This document shows positions 30,074 to 39,442 of a DNA stretch of 64,000 bases, piece by piece. Under the pieces are notes generated by a model. It searched no databases, had not been told where the DNA came from, and saw only the letters and a list, made by a program, of their open reading frames with translations. The translations under genes were made by a program, and so were the position numbers. Within the stretch, counting starts at the first letter, position 1, and each line of letters begins with the position of its first letter. The stretch is from Corticibacter populi. Lineage in GTDB: Bacteria; Pseudomonadota; Gammaproteobacteria; Burkholderiales; Burkholderiaceae_C. The stretch is from contig NZ_SGWR01000002.1 in assembly GCF_004217315.1 (NCBI RefSeq), forward strand, positions 488,414 to 552,413. The letters are read 5' to 3'.

Positions 30074-31321
30074 GTGGCCGTACAACTCCCCGCTCCCCAG
30101 GCCCAGGATCTGCTGGCCATTCCCGGCGTGCGCATCGCCGTCGCGGAAGCCGGCATCCGCAAGGCCAATCGCAAGGACCTGACGGCCTTCGTGCTGGAGC
30201 CGGGCAGCAGCGTCGCCGGGGTCTTCACGCAGAACCGCTACTGCGCCGCACCGGTGCAGCTGTGTCAGGCCCATCTGCAGGCCGGCAGCGCCATCCGCGC
30301 CTTCATCATCAACACCGGCAACGCCAATGCCGGCACCGGCGAAAGCGGCCTGGCCAATGCCCGCGCCACCTGCCTGGCAGCCGCGCGCCTGCTCGGCGTG
30401 GACGAACAACAGGTGCTGCCCTTCTCCACCGGCGTCATCATGGAGCCGCTGCCCGTCGAGCGCATCGAGGCGGCGCTGCCCGCGCTGCTGGAGCAGACCG
30501 CGCAGCCGGCCGCTGCCAGCGCCGCCGCCTGGCTGGCCGCCGCCCACGGCATCATGACCACCGACACGGTGGCTAAGGCCGCCAGCGCCAAGGCCGTGGT
30601 GGGCGGCAAGACCGTGCACGTCACCGGCATCAGCAAGGGAGCCGGCATGATCCGCCCGAACATGGCCACCATGCTGGGCTTCGTCGCCACCGACGCGGCC
30701 ATCGATGCGGCGCTGCTGCAACCGCTGGTCAAGCGCCTGGCCGACGAATCCTTCAACCGCATCACCGTCGACGGCGACACCTCCACCAACGATTCCTTCC
30801 TGCTGGTGGCCACGCAGCAGGCCGGCAACGCGCCGGTCAACGCGCTCGACTCGTCCGATGGCGTGGCCCTCTACGCCGCACTGCGCAGCGTGGCCCAGCA
30901 GCTCGCCCAGGCCATCGTGCGCGATGGCGAAGGCGCCACCAAATTCATCACCATCCGCATCACCGGTGGACGCGACAAGGATGAATGCGCCCAGGTGGCC
31001 TACGCCATCGCGCATTCACCGCTGGTCAAGACTGCCTTCTTCGCCAGCGACCCGAACCTCGGCCGCATCCTCGCCGCCGTCGGCTACGCCGGCATCGGCG
31101 ATCTGGACCAGAACCGCATCGCGCTCTACCTGGACGATGTGCACGTGGTCGAACATGGCGGGCGCCGCGCCGAGTACCGGGAGGAAGACGGCCAGCGGGT
31201 GATGAAGCAAACCGACATCACCGTGCGCGTCGACCTGGGCCGCGGCGAGGCCGAGGACACCGTGTGGACCTGCGACCTCAGCCACGAGTACGTGACCATC
31301 AACGCCGATTACCGCTCCTGA
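30074..31321 (+). CDS. argJ: Bifunctional glutamate N-acetyltransferase / amino-acid acetyltransferase
   Basis: Arginine biosynthesis enzyme of 415 residues that recycles the acetyl group from N-acetylornithine to glutamate. It starts at a GTG with a GAGGTG ribosome-binding site. Family landmarks are [33 protein letters not shown] and the autocleavage site in [11 protein letters not shown], where Thr199 becomes the N-terminal nucleophile of the beta chain. The C-terminal [12 protein letters not shown] is typical. Whether it can also use acetyl-CoA (bifunctional) cannot be told from sequence. It heads a close-packed run with the DUF815 ATPase and mutT. Confidence 0.97.
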   Translation: MAVQLPAPQAQDLLAIPGVRIAVAEAGIRKANRKDLTAFVLEPGSSVAGVFTQNRYCAAPVQLCQAHLQAGSAIRAFIINTGNANAGTGESGLANARATCLAAARLLGVDEQQVLPFSTGVIMEPLPVERIEAALPALLEQTAQPAAASAAAWLAAAHGIMTTDTVAKAASAKAVVGGKTVHVTGISKGAGMIRPNMATMLGFVATDAAIDAALLQPLVKRLADESFNRITVDGDTSTNDSFLLVATQQAGNAPVNALDSSDGVALYAALRSVAQQLAQAIVRDGEGATKFITIRITGGRDKDECAQVAYAIAHSPLVKTAFFASDPNLGRILAAVGYAGIGDLDQNRIALYLDDVHVVEHGGRRAEYREEDGQRVMKQTDITVRVDLGRGEAEDTVWTCDLSHEYVTINADYRS

Positions 31322-31338
31322 ACCATCGCATAGCCGCC

Positions 31339-32373
31339 ATGAACGAACAGTTCACCCGCCTGCTCGCCAAGGCCGAGCGCCTGATCGACCGCCTCGATGC
31401 CATCCTGCCCCGACCGCTGGCCGTACCCGAAGACTGGGGCAGCGCCATCGCCTGGCGCTACCGCAAGCAGTCCGGGGGCAGTGGCGTGCTCGAGCCGGTG
31501 CGCCATATCGCCTCCATCGGCTTCGACGACCTGATCGAGATCGGCGGGCAGAAGGAAAAGCTCTTCAACAACACCCGGCAGTTCATCGCCGGACAGCCGG
31601 CCAACAACGTGCTGCTCACCGGCGCGCGCGGCACTGGCAAGTCCTCGCTGATCCGCGCCTGTCTGCAGCACTTCGCACCGGAGGGCCTGCGCCTGATCGA
31701 AGTGGACAAGGATGATCTGGTGGACCTGCCGGACATCGTCGCGGTGATCGCCGAGGCGCCCTGGCGCTTCATCATCTACAGCGACGATCTGAGCTTCGAC
31801 GAAGGCGAGAAGGGCTACAAGGCGCTCAAGTCCATTCTGGACGGCTCGGTGGCCGCCGCCACGCCGAACGTACTGGTCTATGCCACCAGCAACCGCCGGC
31901 ACCTGCTGCCCGAGTACATGGCCGAGAACCTCACCTACAAGCACACGCCCGATGGCGAAGTGCACCCCGGCGAGGTGGTGGAGGAGAAGATCTCGCTCTC
32001 CGAGCGCTTCGGCCTGTGGATCAGTTTCTACCCTTTCAGCCAGGACGAGTACCTGGCCATTGCCGAGCAATGGCTGCGCACGCTGGGCTGCCCGCAGCGC
32101 CTCTTCAAGGAGGCGCGCCAGGAAGCGCTGGTGTGGGCGCTCGAACGCGGCTCGCGCAGCGGCCGCGTGGCCTACCAGTTCGCGCGGGACTACATCGGCC
32201 GGCACGATGCGGGCAGGAAACCCAAGGCGCCGAAGAAGGCCGCCACCGGAACAGCCAGGCCTGCCAAGACAGGCAGGACAGGCAGGACAGGCGTTCGTAC
32301 CGGCGAGCAGGCCGCGCCAGCGGCCAGACCCGCCAAACCATCCGCCAAGTCCCAGCCCCGCAAGAAAACATGA
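31339..32373 (+). CDS. DUF815-family AAA ATPase
   Basis: ATPase of 344 residues. The Walker A motif is GARGTGKS (95-102), and the Walker B-like stretch FIIYSDDLSFDEGEKGY follows. LVYATSNRRHLLPE is a sensor-like strand and DLIEIGGQKEKLFNNT a conserved DUF815 block. Biological role is unknown in this widespread family. The last 50 residues form a basic tail rich in Lys, Ala, Thr and Pro, partly encoded by a 9-base tandem repeat at 32268-32293. It sits 17 nt after argJ, and its stop overlaps the mutT start by 4 nt. Confidence 0.88.
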   Translation: MNEQFTRLLAKAERLIDRLDAILPRPLAVPEDWGSAIAWRYRKQSGGSGVLEPVRHIASIGFDDLIEIGGQKEKLFNNTRQFIAGQPANNVLLTGARGTGKSSLIRACLQHFAPEGLRLIEVDKDDLVDLPDIVAVIAEAPWRFIIYSDDLSFDEGEKGYKALKSILDGSVAAATPNVLVYATSNRRHLLPEYMAENLTYKHTPDGEVHPGEVVEEKISLSERFGLWISFYPFSQDEYLAIAEQWLRTLGCPQRLFKEARQEALVWALERGSRSGRVAYQFARDYIGRHDAGRKPKAPKKAATGTARPAKTGRTGRTGVRTGEQAAPAARPAKPSAKSQPRKKT

Positions 32374-32813
32374 GCCACTCCACCAGCACCCCTGACAAGC
32401 GCGTCGAAGTCGCCGTGGGCATCCTGCTGCAAGGCACGCCCGGCCAGGAGCAGTTCCTGCTCGGCACCCGCCCTGCCGGCAAACCGTATGCCGGCTACTG
32501 GGAATTCCCCGGCGGCAAGATCGAGGCGGGCGAGAGCGTCGAGGCTGCACTGTGCCGCGAATTCGATGAGGAACTGGGCATTTGCATCGACCCGGCTGCC
32601 GTGGAAATCTGGCGCACCACCGAGCACGACTACGAACACGCCAGGGTGCGCCTGCACTGGTGCAAGGTGCGTGCCTGGCAAGGCGACTTCCAGATGCGCG
32701 AAGGCCAGCAGGTGGCCTGGCAGGGACTGCCGCCGACGGTCAGCCCCATTCTGCCCGGCGCGTATCCGGTGCTGGATGCGCTGGCGGCCGAACGCGCCCA
32801 CGCCATGGAGTGA
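32370..32813 (+). CDS. mutT: MutT-type Nudix hydrolase (8-oxo-dGTP diphosphatase)
   Basis: Protein of 147 residues that removes oxidised dGTP from the nucleotide pool. The Nudix box is intact and uninterrupted: GGKIEAGESVEAALCREFDEELGI. The preceding YAGYWEFPGGK is characteristic of MutT. ATGA overlap with the DUF815 gene shows translational coupling. A ribosome-binding site must lie inside the upstream gene. MutT-like proteins vary in substrate, so the oxidised-nucleotide role is by closest resemblance and gene context. Confidence 0.9.
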   Translation: MSHSTSTPDKRVEVAVGILLQGTPGQEQFLLGTRPAGKPYAGYWEFPGGKIEAGESVEAALCREFDEELGICIDPAAVEIWRTTEHDYEHARVRLHWCKVRAWQGDFQMREGQQVAWQGLPPTVSPILPGAYPVLDALAAERAHAME

Positions 32814-32822
32814 CCCAGGCGC

Positions 32823-33341
32823 ATGGCAAGGCAAGCGGCCCCCACCTCTGCAACCCGGCCCTGGTTGCTCTGGCTGGTCTGGATTGCGGTGATCGGCGCG
32901 CTGTACCTGGTGATGAACCAATTGCTGGCACCGCCCGCAGCGATCTACCGCGCGGCCGATGGCGGCGAGCTGCAGTTGCCGCGCCACCGTGACGGGCATT
33001 TCTACGTGGATGGCAGCGTCAACGGCGTGCCGGTGCGCTTCATGGTCGATACCGGCGCCAGCATCGTCTCCGTCAGTGACGCGGTGGCCCGCGCCGCCGG
33101 TCTCGAAGGCGGGCGCAGCATCACCTTCCAGACCGCCAACGGCCCGCGCGAAGGTCGTGTGGTGCGCGCCGAAAGACTGAGCCTGGGCGCAGCGCCAGAC
33201 GGCTTTACGCTGCAAGGCATCGAGGTTGGCACCGGTCTTGCCATCGGCTCCAGCGACGAGGCCCTGCTGGGCCAGAACGTGCTGCGGCATTTCGACGTCA
33301 GCATCGACCGCCAGGCCATGGTGCTGCGGCCGCGCCGCTGA
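32823..33341 (+). CDS. Retropepsin-like aspartic protease, membrane anchored (clan AA)
   Basis: Protein of 172 residues with one N-terminal membrane helix (about 14-33) and a periplasmic single-domain aspartic protease fold of the TIGR02281 type. The catalytic motif VDTGAS contains Asp76. ALLGQNVLRHFDVSIDRQAMVL provides the second conserved psi-loop strand region. Such proteins act as homodimers. The substrate is unknown. It begins 9 nt after mutT and probably shares its transcript. Confidence 0.9.
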   Translation: MARQAAPTSATRPWLLWLVWIAVIGALYLVMNQLLAPPAAIYRAADGGELQLPRHRDGHFYVDGSVNGVPVRFMVDTGASIVSVSDAVARAAGLEGGRSITFQTANGPREGRVVRAERLSLGAAPDGFTLQGIEVGTGLAIGSSDEALLGQNVLRHFDVSIDRQAMVLRPRR

Positions 33342-33374
33342 GAAACGGCACATATCACAGACACCTACACGACA

Positions 33375-34535
33375 ATGAACATGCGCATCATTCTCAGAAC
33401 TACCATTCTTACAATTTTTTATTTTTGTTTTTGGGGAATCGTGAACGCCGGTGACACTCCTCCTTCAGAGTGGAAAGTACTGAGCAGGGAAGCCATCCGT
33501 CTTCATGAACAAAGAGAATTCCGGCAGGCAGCCGTTCTGTCGCAACGCGCTCTGGAAGCCGCCGAGAAAAACCTTGGAACCGAACACCCTGATGTGGCCA
33601 GCCTCCTCGACAATCTGGCCCAGCACCACTTCATGCTGGGCGACCACCGCAGCGCCGAAACGCTCTACCTGCGCGCCCTGGCGATCCGGGAAAAGGAGTC
33701 TGAAAGCACCCCGTTGGCCCTGGCCAATGCTCTCAACAATCTGGCCGTGCTCTACTTCCAGCAAAAAGAGTACGCAAAGGCAGCGCCGCTCTACGAGCGG
33801 GCACTGAAAACCAAGATGGAGGCCCTGGGCCCTGAACACCCCAGCGTCGCCACCAACCTGAACAACATCGCGGAACTCCTGAGAGTCCAGGGGTATCACG
33901 CCAAAGCAGCATCGCTCCAGCAGCGCGCGTTGGCAATCAAAGAAAAAACACTGGGACCGAACCACCCCGATCTGGCGGCAAACCTCGATATCCTGGCCAG
34001 ACTTCAATACCTACAGGGGGATTATGCGCAGGCAGCAGCACTGCTTGAGCGCGCGCTGCACATATGGGAAGCACTGCCGCCCGAACAGCACGCAAGCAAA
34101 ATACCCGACATATTGACAGGTTTGGCGGCGTGCAGTCTCTCGTTAGGTGACCCTGACACCGCGGAGCGACACATCAGAAAGGCCTTGCACCTCCAACAAA
34201 ACACATTCGGTGCCCTGCAACCCGAAATTTCCAGAAGCCTGCACATTCTGGCGTCGATTCATGCCCGCCGCGGTGAGTATGCCGAAGCAGAACGCCTCGT
34301 CACGCAGGCGCTGAGTATCCAGGAAACTGCACTCGGTCCCAATCATCCCTCCGTAGCGAAAAGCTTGACAAAGCTGGCCCAGCTCCAACGTGCGCAAGGG
34401 GCATACGCCAAGGCAGTACCCTTGGTCATACGGGCGCGTGCAATAGGCAGAATGCACGTTGCAAGCCAGCAAACCATCGCACCCGTATCCTATGCAGATC
34501 CGGCTGAGACCCCGTGGGAGATCTTGCCGCAGTAG
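33375..34535 (+). CDS. Exported tetratricopeptide-repeat protein
   Basis: Protein of 386 residues with an N-terminal signal sequence (residues 1-25) and about seven 42-residue kinesin-light-chain-type TPRs. Repeats have the form HPxxAxxLxNLAxLYxxQGxYAxA followed by LYxRALxIxEKxLG. There is no enzymatic domain, so it is probably a periplasmic or lipid-associated scaffold; partners are unknown. The first 100 bases are strikingly AT-rich (ATTTTTTATTTTTGTTTTTG around 33413-33432) and the gene's composition is lower in GC than its neighbours, suggesting recent acquisition. It ends directly against the convergent DUF2149 gene with no space for a terminator. Confidence 0.8.
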   Translation: MNMRIILRTTILTIFYFCFWGIVNAGDTPPSEWKVLSREAIRLHEQREFRQAAVLSQRALEAAEKNLGTEHPDVASLLDNLAQHHFMLGDHRSAETLYLRALAIREKESESTPLALANALNNLAVLYFQQKEYAKAAPLYERALKTKMEALGPEHPSVATNLNNIAELLRVQGYHAKAASLQQRALAIKEKTLGPNHPDLAANLDILARLQYLQGDYAQAAALLERALHIWEALPPEQHASKIPDILTGLAACSLSLGDPDTAERHIRKALHLQQNTFGALQPEISRSLHILASIHARRGEYAEAERLVTQALSIQETALGPNHPSVAKSLTKLAQLQRAQGAYAKAVPLVIRARAIGRMHVASQQTIAPVSYADPAETPWEILPQ

Positions 34536-34853
34536 TCATGGCCCCTCCGGCACATAGACCATGCGGCCATCGTCGAGCCGGTAAGTGATGCCGGCCTTGA
34601 CGCCCTGCCCTTCGCCGATCGCGCCGCTCGATTCGTAGCGCGTGAGCTCCTCGCCCTTCTTGATGGTCATCCGCATGTCGGCCTCGCCAGGGTTCTCGAT
34701 CACCACCACGTCGTTGGCGGCAAACGGGTTGAGCGGATTCTTGGCAATCACGACCATCAGGATGCCGATGACGACCAGAAACACATCGATCAGATTGACG
34801 ACCGAGAGGATGGGGTCGTCCGCTTCGTCGGATTCGAGGAATCGCATGCTCAT
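34536..34853 (-). CDS. DUF2149 protein, ExbD/TolR-like
   Basis: Protein of 105 residues: a short cytoplasmic start, one membrane helix (about 17-39) and a small periplasmic domain. The helix NLIDVFLVVIGILMVV carries Asp23 at the point where ExbD and TolR have their proton-channel aspartate. DUF2149 is the family found with CobN-like and ExbB-like genes in heme/corrin-type loci such as Bacteroidetes hmu. I infer it is the ExbD-like partner of the next-upstream gene, with which it overlaps by 4 nt (ATGA). It ends the four-gene operon. Confidence 0.85.
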   Translation of the reverse strand: MSMRFLESDEADDPILSVVNLIDVFLVVIGILMVVIAKNPLNPFAANDVVVIENPGEADMRMTIKKGEELTRYESSGAIGEGQGVKAGITYRLDDGRMVYVPEGP

Positions 34854-35344
34854 GCCTCCTCTGCCGCGCCGGCCTCGCCGGCCTCGCGTTCGATGTCGCG
34901 CAGCTCCTGCAGCAGCCAGCGGCGCCGCACCGTCAGTACCCAGAAGGTGATGCTGGCAGCCACCAGCGCCAGGATCACGGCGGAAAAAGCCGTCACCAGG
35001 TTCTCGCCCACGCTGGCCGCATCGCCGCGGCCCAGCGCCAGCAGCGCCGGCCCCATGGGGATCATGGTGGCGATCAGGCCGAGCATCGGCGCTGTGCGCG
35101 AGGCCAGCCGCAGCAGTTCGAGGCGGCGCATGATCCACAGCTCCAGGTCGTCGGAGCCGGCGCCGCTGGCCAGCCGGTAGGCTGCCAGGGCCGAGCGGTG
35201 ACGGCCGCCGCGGCGCTGCCACCATTCGACGGCAAAGCCGCCCAGCGCGGCAAAGGCATAGAGCAGCGCCAGCAGGATCAGCAGCAGCACCGGCACCAGA
35301 AACAGGCCGGCGAGTTCATAGAGACTGGATTCGAGGAAATGCAT
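34850..35344 (-). CDS. MotA/TolQ/ExbB-family proton channel protein
   Basis: Protein of 164 residues with three membrane helices (about 7-33, 80-105 and 115-140). The third matches the ExbB/TolQ conserved helix (ENLVTAFSAVILALVAASITFWVL), and the loop TAPMLGLIATMIPMGPALLALG contains the family's APxLGLxGTxxG-like motif. It should form the proton-conducting stator with the DUF2149 protein. The ATG at 35344 is chosen; upstream ATGs at 35356 and an alternative start at 35383 are possible. It follows the CobN-like gene by 78 nt. Confidence 0.88.
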   Translation of the reverse strand: MHFLESSLYELAGLFLVPVLLLILLALLYAFAALGGFAVEWWQRRGGRHRSALAAYRLASGAGSDDLELWIMRRLELLRLASRTAPMLGLIATMIPMGPALLALGRGDAASVGENLVTAFSAVILALVAASITFWVLTVRRRWLLQELRDIEREAGEAGAAEEA

Positions 35345-35422
35345 GGAAAGTGCCATCAATGAAGCAACAAGAGGATGAAGCAAGGGGATGAAACGGGCGA
35401 CAGGGCATGGTCGGCAAGGCGC

Positions 35423-38400
35423 TCAACGGGGCGCCGCCTGCCGGGCCTGGTGCCAGCCACCGGCGAACACGCTCAGCAGCAGTACCGCCAGCGCCAGCCA
35501 GGACAGCCAGCGCGGCAGCGGTTCGGCCGCGGCGACCGGCTCCATCAGTTGGCCGGTGACCGGCATGGCTTCGCCAGCGGCATCGCTGTCGGCGGCCGCA
35601 TCGGTGGGCGCCTCCTGCGGTGCCGCGGCTGGCGGCCCTGCCGGCTTGGCAGGCGCTGCGCCTGCCTGCAGCCCAAAGCCCTGCGCCAGGGCGGCGATGT
35701 ATTCGCGGGTACGCGGCGCGCCGGTGTCCACATCGAACTGCTGCTCCAGTTCCTGCCAGCGCTGCACCAGCGCGCGCTGCGTCTCCTCGGAAGCCTCCCA
35801 GTAGCCCTTGCGCATGGCCTCGGCCATGCGTTCGAGGATCTGCGCCTGCGCGGTCGGGTTGTCGCGCTCGAACCATTCGCGCGTGCCCAGTTCACGGGTG
35901 TCGCTCACGTAGGTGTCGAACAAGGCCTGCCACTGGTCGTCCCGCACGGTGCCGGGGTCCATGACCTGCCAGCCGAACAGGTTGTTGGTGACATTCAACA
36001 CCTCCAGCGTGCCGGCATAGCCCTGCTGCTGCATGGCGGCGATCCACTGCGGGTTGAGGTAACGTGCACGCAGCTCATCGGCCAGGAAACGTGCCAGGCT
36101 GGTGGTCCTGACACCACCGCCGCTGCTGCGCAGGTCGGTGACCAGCAGTTGCGGGGCCTGGCCGTCGAGCTGGCGCACCGCCGCCGAAAGCCCGCCGAGG
36201 AATTCGAACGGGTGGTCGGTGGAGAGCACACCATGCAGGTTGGACGAGCGCGCCAGCACGGCTGCCTGGGCGCCGCGCAACTGCTCGGCCAGCAGGTTGG
36301 CCGGCGCGGTGCCATCAGCGGCGGCACCGGTCCCCGCAGTGCCACCGGCATCACCCCAGACGCCGCTGCCATAGGCGTAGCGGCTGCTGGCAAGGAACTG
36401 CTGCGCCAGCGCCGCATCATCGTCCCATTCGGCCGATTGCAGTGCCAGTTCCGTCACGCCCGTACCGTACGCACCAGGCGCATTGCCGAAGATGCGGTGG
36501 CGCGCGGCAGCCTGTGCGGACTCGGCCGGCAGGCCCTGCTGCTGCAGCACCGCGGCAATGCGCCGGTTGTTGGCGGCAACGGGATTGCCTGGCTCATCCA
36601 GCACGGCCAGGCGCGCGATGGCCTCGTCCAGCAGACGCATGAAGCCGTCGAACTGGTCGCGGTACACGCCGGTGACCTGCACCACCACGTCGGTGCGCGG
36701 ACGGCCCAGTTCGGCCGCCGGGATGATCTCCAGCGCGGTGACGCGCCCGCCCGCATCCCAGACCGGCCGCAACCCCAGCGCATGCAGGATCTGCGCCTCG
36801 CTCACGCCCAGGTGGCGGATCGCCTCGGACGACCACAGGCTGAAGGCCAGCTTCTCGGGCCAGGCGCCGCCGTGCTCGGCGCGGAACGCTTCGACCAGTT
36901 GCGCATAGGCCGTGGCGGCCGTCTCGTAGGCGGCGCGCGCCGGGATCTTGTCGGCCTCGAAGGCATACAGGTTGCGCCCGCTCGCCACTTCGGGGTTGCG
37001 CACCGGGTCGCCACCGGCACCAGGGGCGATAAAGCGGCCCGCCAGGCCGGCCAGCAGCGCCTCGTTCTCCTGCGTGTCGCGCAGGTGCCGATCGAGTTCC
37101 CGCGCGCGCTCGATGAAGGCGGCCACGCCCTCGGGCAGTGACGGTGCACCGCTCTCGGCGGAATCTGGCACCAACATCTGCCGCACCGCGCGATAGGCAA
37201 GCGTCTCCGGCAGGCTGGCCTGGTCAGTGGCGAACAGTTCCTGCTCGTCCATGCCCAGCGCCGCATAAAAAGGCTGGCCGAGCTGCTGCACCACGGTACT
37301 GATGCGGTGCGCTGCGCTGGCCGGTTCGCCGAAGGTGTGCAAACCCAGCGGCATGGCGCTGCGCGCCAGCTCGTGCAGGTGGTCGTGCAGCTGCGGCAGG
37401 AACCGGTCGAAGTCCTGCTCGGCCTGCGCTGCGGTGAAACCCAGGTCCGTGTGCATGTTGGCGGCGATGGCAGCGCTGCGCAGCCGCGCGCCGACTTCCT
37501 CGCGCACCATGCCGCCATCGAGCTGCTGGTATTCATGGATCAACTGGTGCAGGTCGCGCAACTGGTCGTACAGCCCGGCCGGTGCGAAGGGTGGCGTCTG
37601 GTGGCTGACAGTGACGGCGCGGCCGCGCCGCTTGGCCTGGATGGCCTCGCCCACGTTGTCCTGGATGTAGGGGTAGAACACCGGCAGGTCGCCCACGGCC
37701 AGGAACGGGTAGTCGGCAGCGGCCAGGCCCCGGTCCTTGCCGGGCAGCCATTCCTGCGTGCCGTGCGTGCCCAGATGCACCAGTGCGTGCGCACCATGGT
37801 GCTGCTGCAGGTAGAGGTAGGCGGTCATGTAGAGGTGATCCGGGGCGCTGGCGGTGTCGTGGTAGTGCTCGCCCGGGGCGCCGCCACGCGGCATCTGCGG
37901 CATCACCAGCAAATGGCCGAGCTGCCAGCGCGGAATGATGAACTGGCGCTGGCCTCCCACCTCGCGCACCGCCCAGTGCCGGGCTGCCTCGCCGCCGCGG
38001 CGCAGCTCGGCCTGGCGTGCTGCCGGCAGCGAAGCCAGCCAGCGCTCGTAATCGGCCACCGGCAGCGTCGCGGCCATGCCCTCGGCGAGCAATCCCTCCA
38101 GCGGCACGCTGCCATACAGCGCGCCCAGCATGCGCTGGCCGGCCGCAATCACCTGCGCTTCGGCCACCGGCGCGCCTACCGCATAGCCATCGGCCGCCAG
38201 CGCCGCCTGGATCGAGACGATGCTGCGCGGGATGTTCAGGTTGGAGGCGCCCAGGTTCTTCTCGCCGGCCGGGTAGTTCCAGAACATCAGTGCCAGCTTC
38301 TTGTCAGCCGGCGGCGTATGGCGCAGCGCCACCAAGGCCTGCAGCTTGCCGATCAGCGCATCGGCCTGCGCCGGCAGCAGCTCTTCGATGCCGGCGGTGC

Positions 38401-39442
38401 TGGCCGAGATCACCAGTGGATCGCTGATGCCCCAGCCTTCGGGCTGTGCCAGAAACACAGCCGCAGTGCGTGCCGCCACACCGCTGGGTGCCTGCGGCCA
38501 GTCGGCCGCCTCGCCCTCGCGAAAGCGCAGTGTCTGCAGCACCGGCACATCGAGCGCCAGAAAGTCGCGGCTGCGCGCGCTGCCGTTCTGCAAGTGCGTC
38601 AGATTGACCAGTGCATCGAAATGCCCCTGCCCCAGCAAGCCGGGCAGGCCCATCGGGTCGCTGGCGTCGAACCAGAAGGCCACGGCCTGCAGTCCGGCCA
38701 CCTCGCTGCGGGCGATCAGCTCGTCGATCTCGCGGGTGAGCAAGTCGGCCACCACGCCCTGGTGGATCAAAAAGGCCACGCGGCCACGCCCTGTGCGCGC
38801 GCCATCTGGCGCCGCGCCGGCCCAGGCCAGATAGGCATCCAGGCTGGCGAACACGCCCGGCGCACGGGGGTGGTAGAAGCCGGCGGCGGGCAGGCGCTCG
38901 GGCGCGGCCAGCAGGGCCGGCGCGGGCTCCTCCCGCTGCTGCAGCGCGCGTGCCAGCGCAAAGAAACGGTGGAAATTGGCGGCGCCTCCGGCGCTGTACA
39001 ACGCCGCCATCGCCGCGGCAGCATGGGCCGGCAACTGCGTCCACTGCGGCGCACCGCCGCCGATGGTCAGGCTTGGCAATGCCACCGGCGGTGTCAGCTG
39101 TTCCAGGCGCTCCGCCAGCATCGCCCGGTCATTGGGCCGCGGCCCGTCCAGCACCAGCAACGTGGCCTCGGCGATGGCCTGGCGCAGCGCCGCATCATCG
39201 GCGCCTTCCACATCGAAGTGCCGCAGGCGCACGCCTTCGCGCTCGGCAAAGACCTGCAGTCGCTGGAACTTCTCGGCCGAGACGAAACGGTTGTGCAGTA
39301 CCTGCACCAGCGGCCCCGGCGCGGACGCGGCGTCCTGCGCGACGGCCTGCGCAAGGGCCGGCCAGGCCGCCGCCAGCGCCAGCAGGACCAGCAGCACCCG
39401 CGTGCCACGGCGCAGCCGCGCCATCAGGTTCTCCAGCCGCAT
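35423..39442 (-). CDS. Exported, membrane-anchored CobN-like chelatase subunit
   Basis: Protein of 1339 residues with a CobN/magnesium-chelatase H-type body. An N-terminal signal peptide (about residues 7-33, ending ALAQA) and a C-terminal membrane helix (about 1312-1328, LSWLALAVLLLSVFAGG) place the body in the periplasm, unlike cytoplasmic CobN. Family landmarks include HLGTHGTQEWLPGK near residue 555, NVGEAIQAKRRGRAV, RIFGNAPGAYGTG and the LYAFE segment. No CobS/CobT or ChlI/ChlD ATPase is nearby. The start overlaps the receptor stop by one base (TGATG). It parallels HmuS of Bacteroidetes heme loci, so metal insertion into or removal from a porphyrin or corrin is the likely reaction. Confidence 0.88.
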   Translation of the reverse strand: MRLENLMARLRRGTRVLLVLLALAAAWPALAQAVAQDAASAPGPLVQVLHNRFVSAEKFQRLQVFAEREGVRLRHFDVEGADDAALRQAIAEATLLVLDGPRPNDRAMLAERLEQLTPPVALPSLTIGGGAPQWTQLPAHAAAAMAALYSAGGAANFHRFFALARALQQREEPAPALLAAPERLPAAGFYHPRAPGVFASLDAYLAWAGAAPDGARTGRGRVAFLIHQGVVADLLTREIDELIARSEVAGLQAVAFWFDASDPMGLPGLLGQGHFDALVNLTHLQNGSARSRDFLALDVPVLQTLRFREGEAADWPQAPSGVAARTAAVFLAQPEGWGISDPLVISASTAGIEELLPAQADALIGKLQALVALRHTPPADKKLALMFWNYPAGEKNLGASNLNIPRSIVSIQAALAADGYAVGAPVAEAQVIAAGQRMLGALYGSVPLEGLLAEGMAATLPVADYERWLASLPAARQAELRRGGEAARHWAVREVGGQRQFIIPRWQLGHLLVMPQMPRGGAPGEHYHDTASAPDHLYMTAYLYLQQHHGAHALVHLGTHGTQEWLPGKDRGLAAADYPFLAVGDLPVFYPYIQDNVGEAIQAKRRGRAVTVSHQTPPFAPAGLYDQLRDLHQLIHEYQQLDGGMVREEVGARLRSAAIAANMHTDLGFTAAQAEQDFDRFLPQLHDHLHELARSAMPLGLHTFGEPASAAHRISTVVQQLGQPFYAALGMDEQELFATDQASLPETLAYRAVRQMLVPDSAESGAPSLPEGVAAFIERARELDRHLRDTQENEALLAGLAGRFIAPGAGGDPVRNPEVASGRNLYAFEADKIPARAAYETAATAYAQLVEAFRAEHGGAWPEKLAFSLWSSEAIRHLGVSEAQILHALGLRPVWDAGGRVTALEIIPAAELGRPRTDVVVQVTGVYRDQFDGFMRLLDEAIARLAVLDEPGNPVAANNRRIAAVLQQQGLPAESAQAAARHRIFGNAPGAYGTGVTELALQSAEWDDDAALAQQFLASSRYAYGSGVWGDAGGTAGTGAAADGTAPANLLAEQLRGAQAAVLARSSNLHGVLSTDHPFEFLGGLSAAVRQLDGQAPQLLVTDLRSSGGGVRTTSLARFLADELRARYLNPQWIAAMQQQGYAGTLEVLNVTNNLFGWQVMDPGTVRDDQWQALFDTYVSDTRELGTREWFERDNPTAQAQILERMAEAMRKGYWEASEETQRALVQRWQELEQQFDVDTGAPRTREYIAALAQGFGLQAGAAPAKPAGPPAAAPQEAPTDAAADSDAAGEAMPVTGQLMEPVAAAEPLPRWLSWLALAVLLLSVFAGGWHQARQAAPR

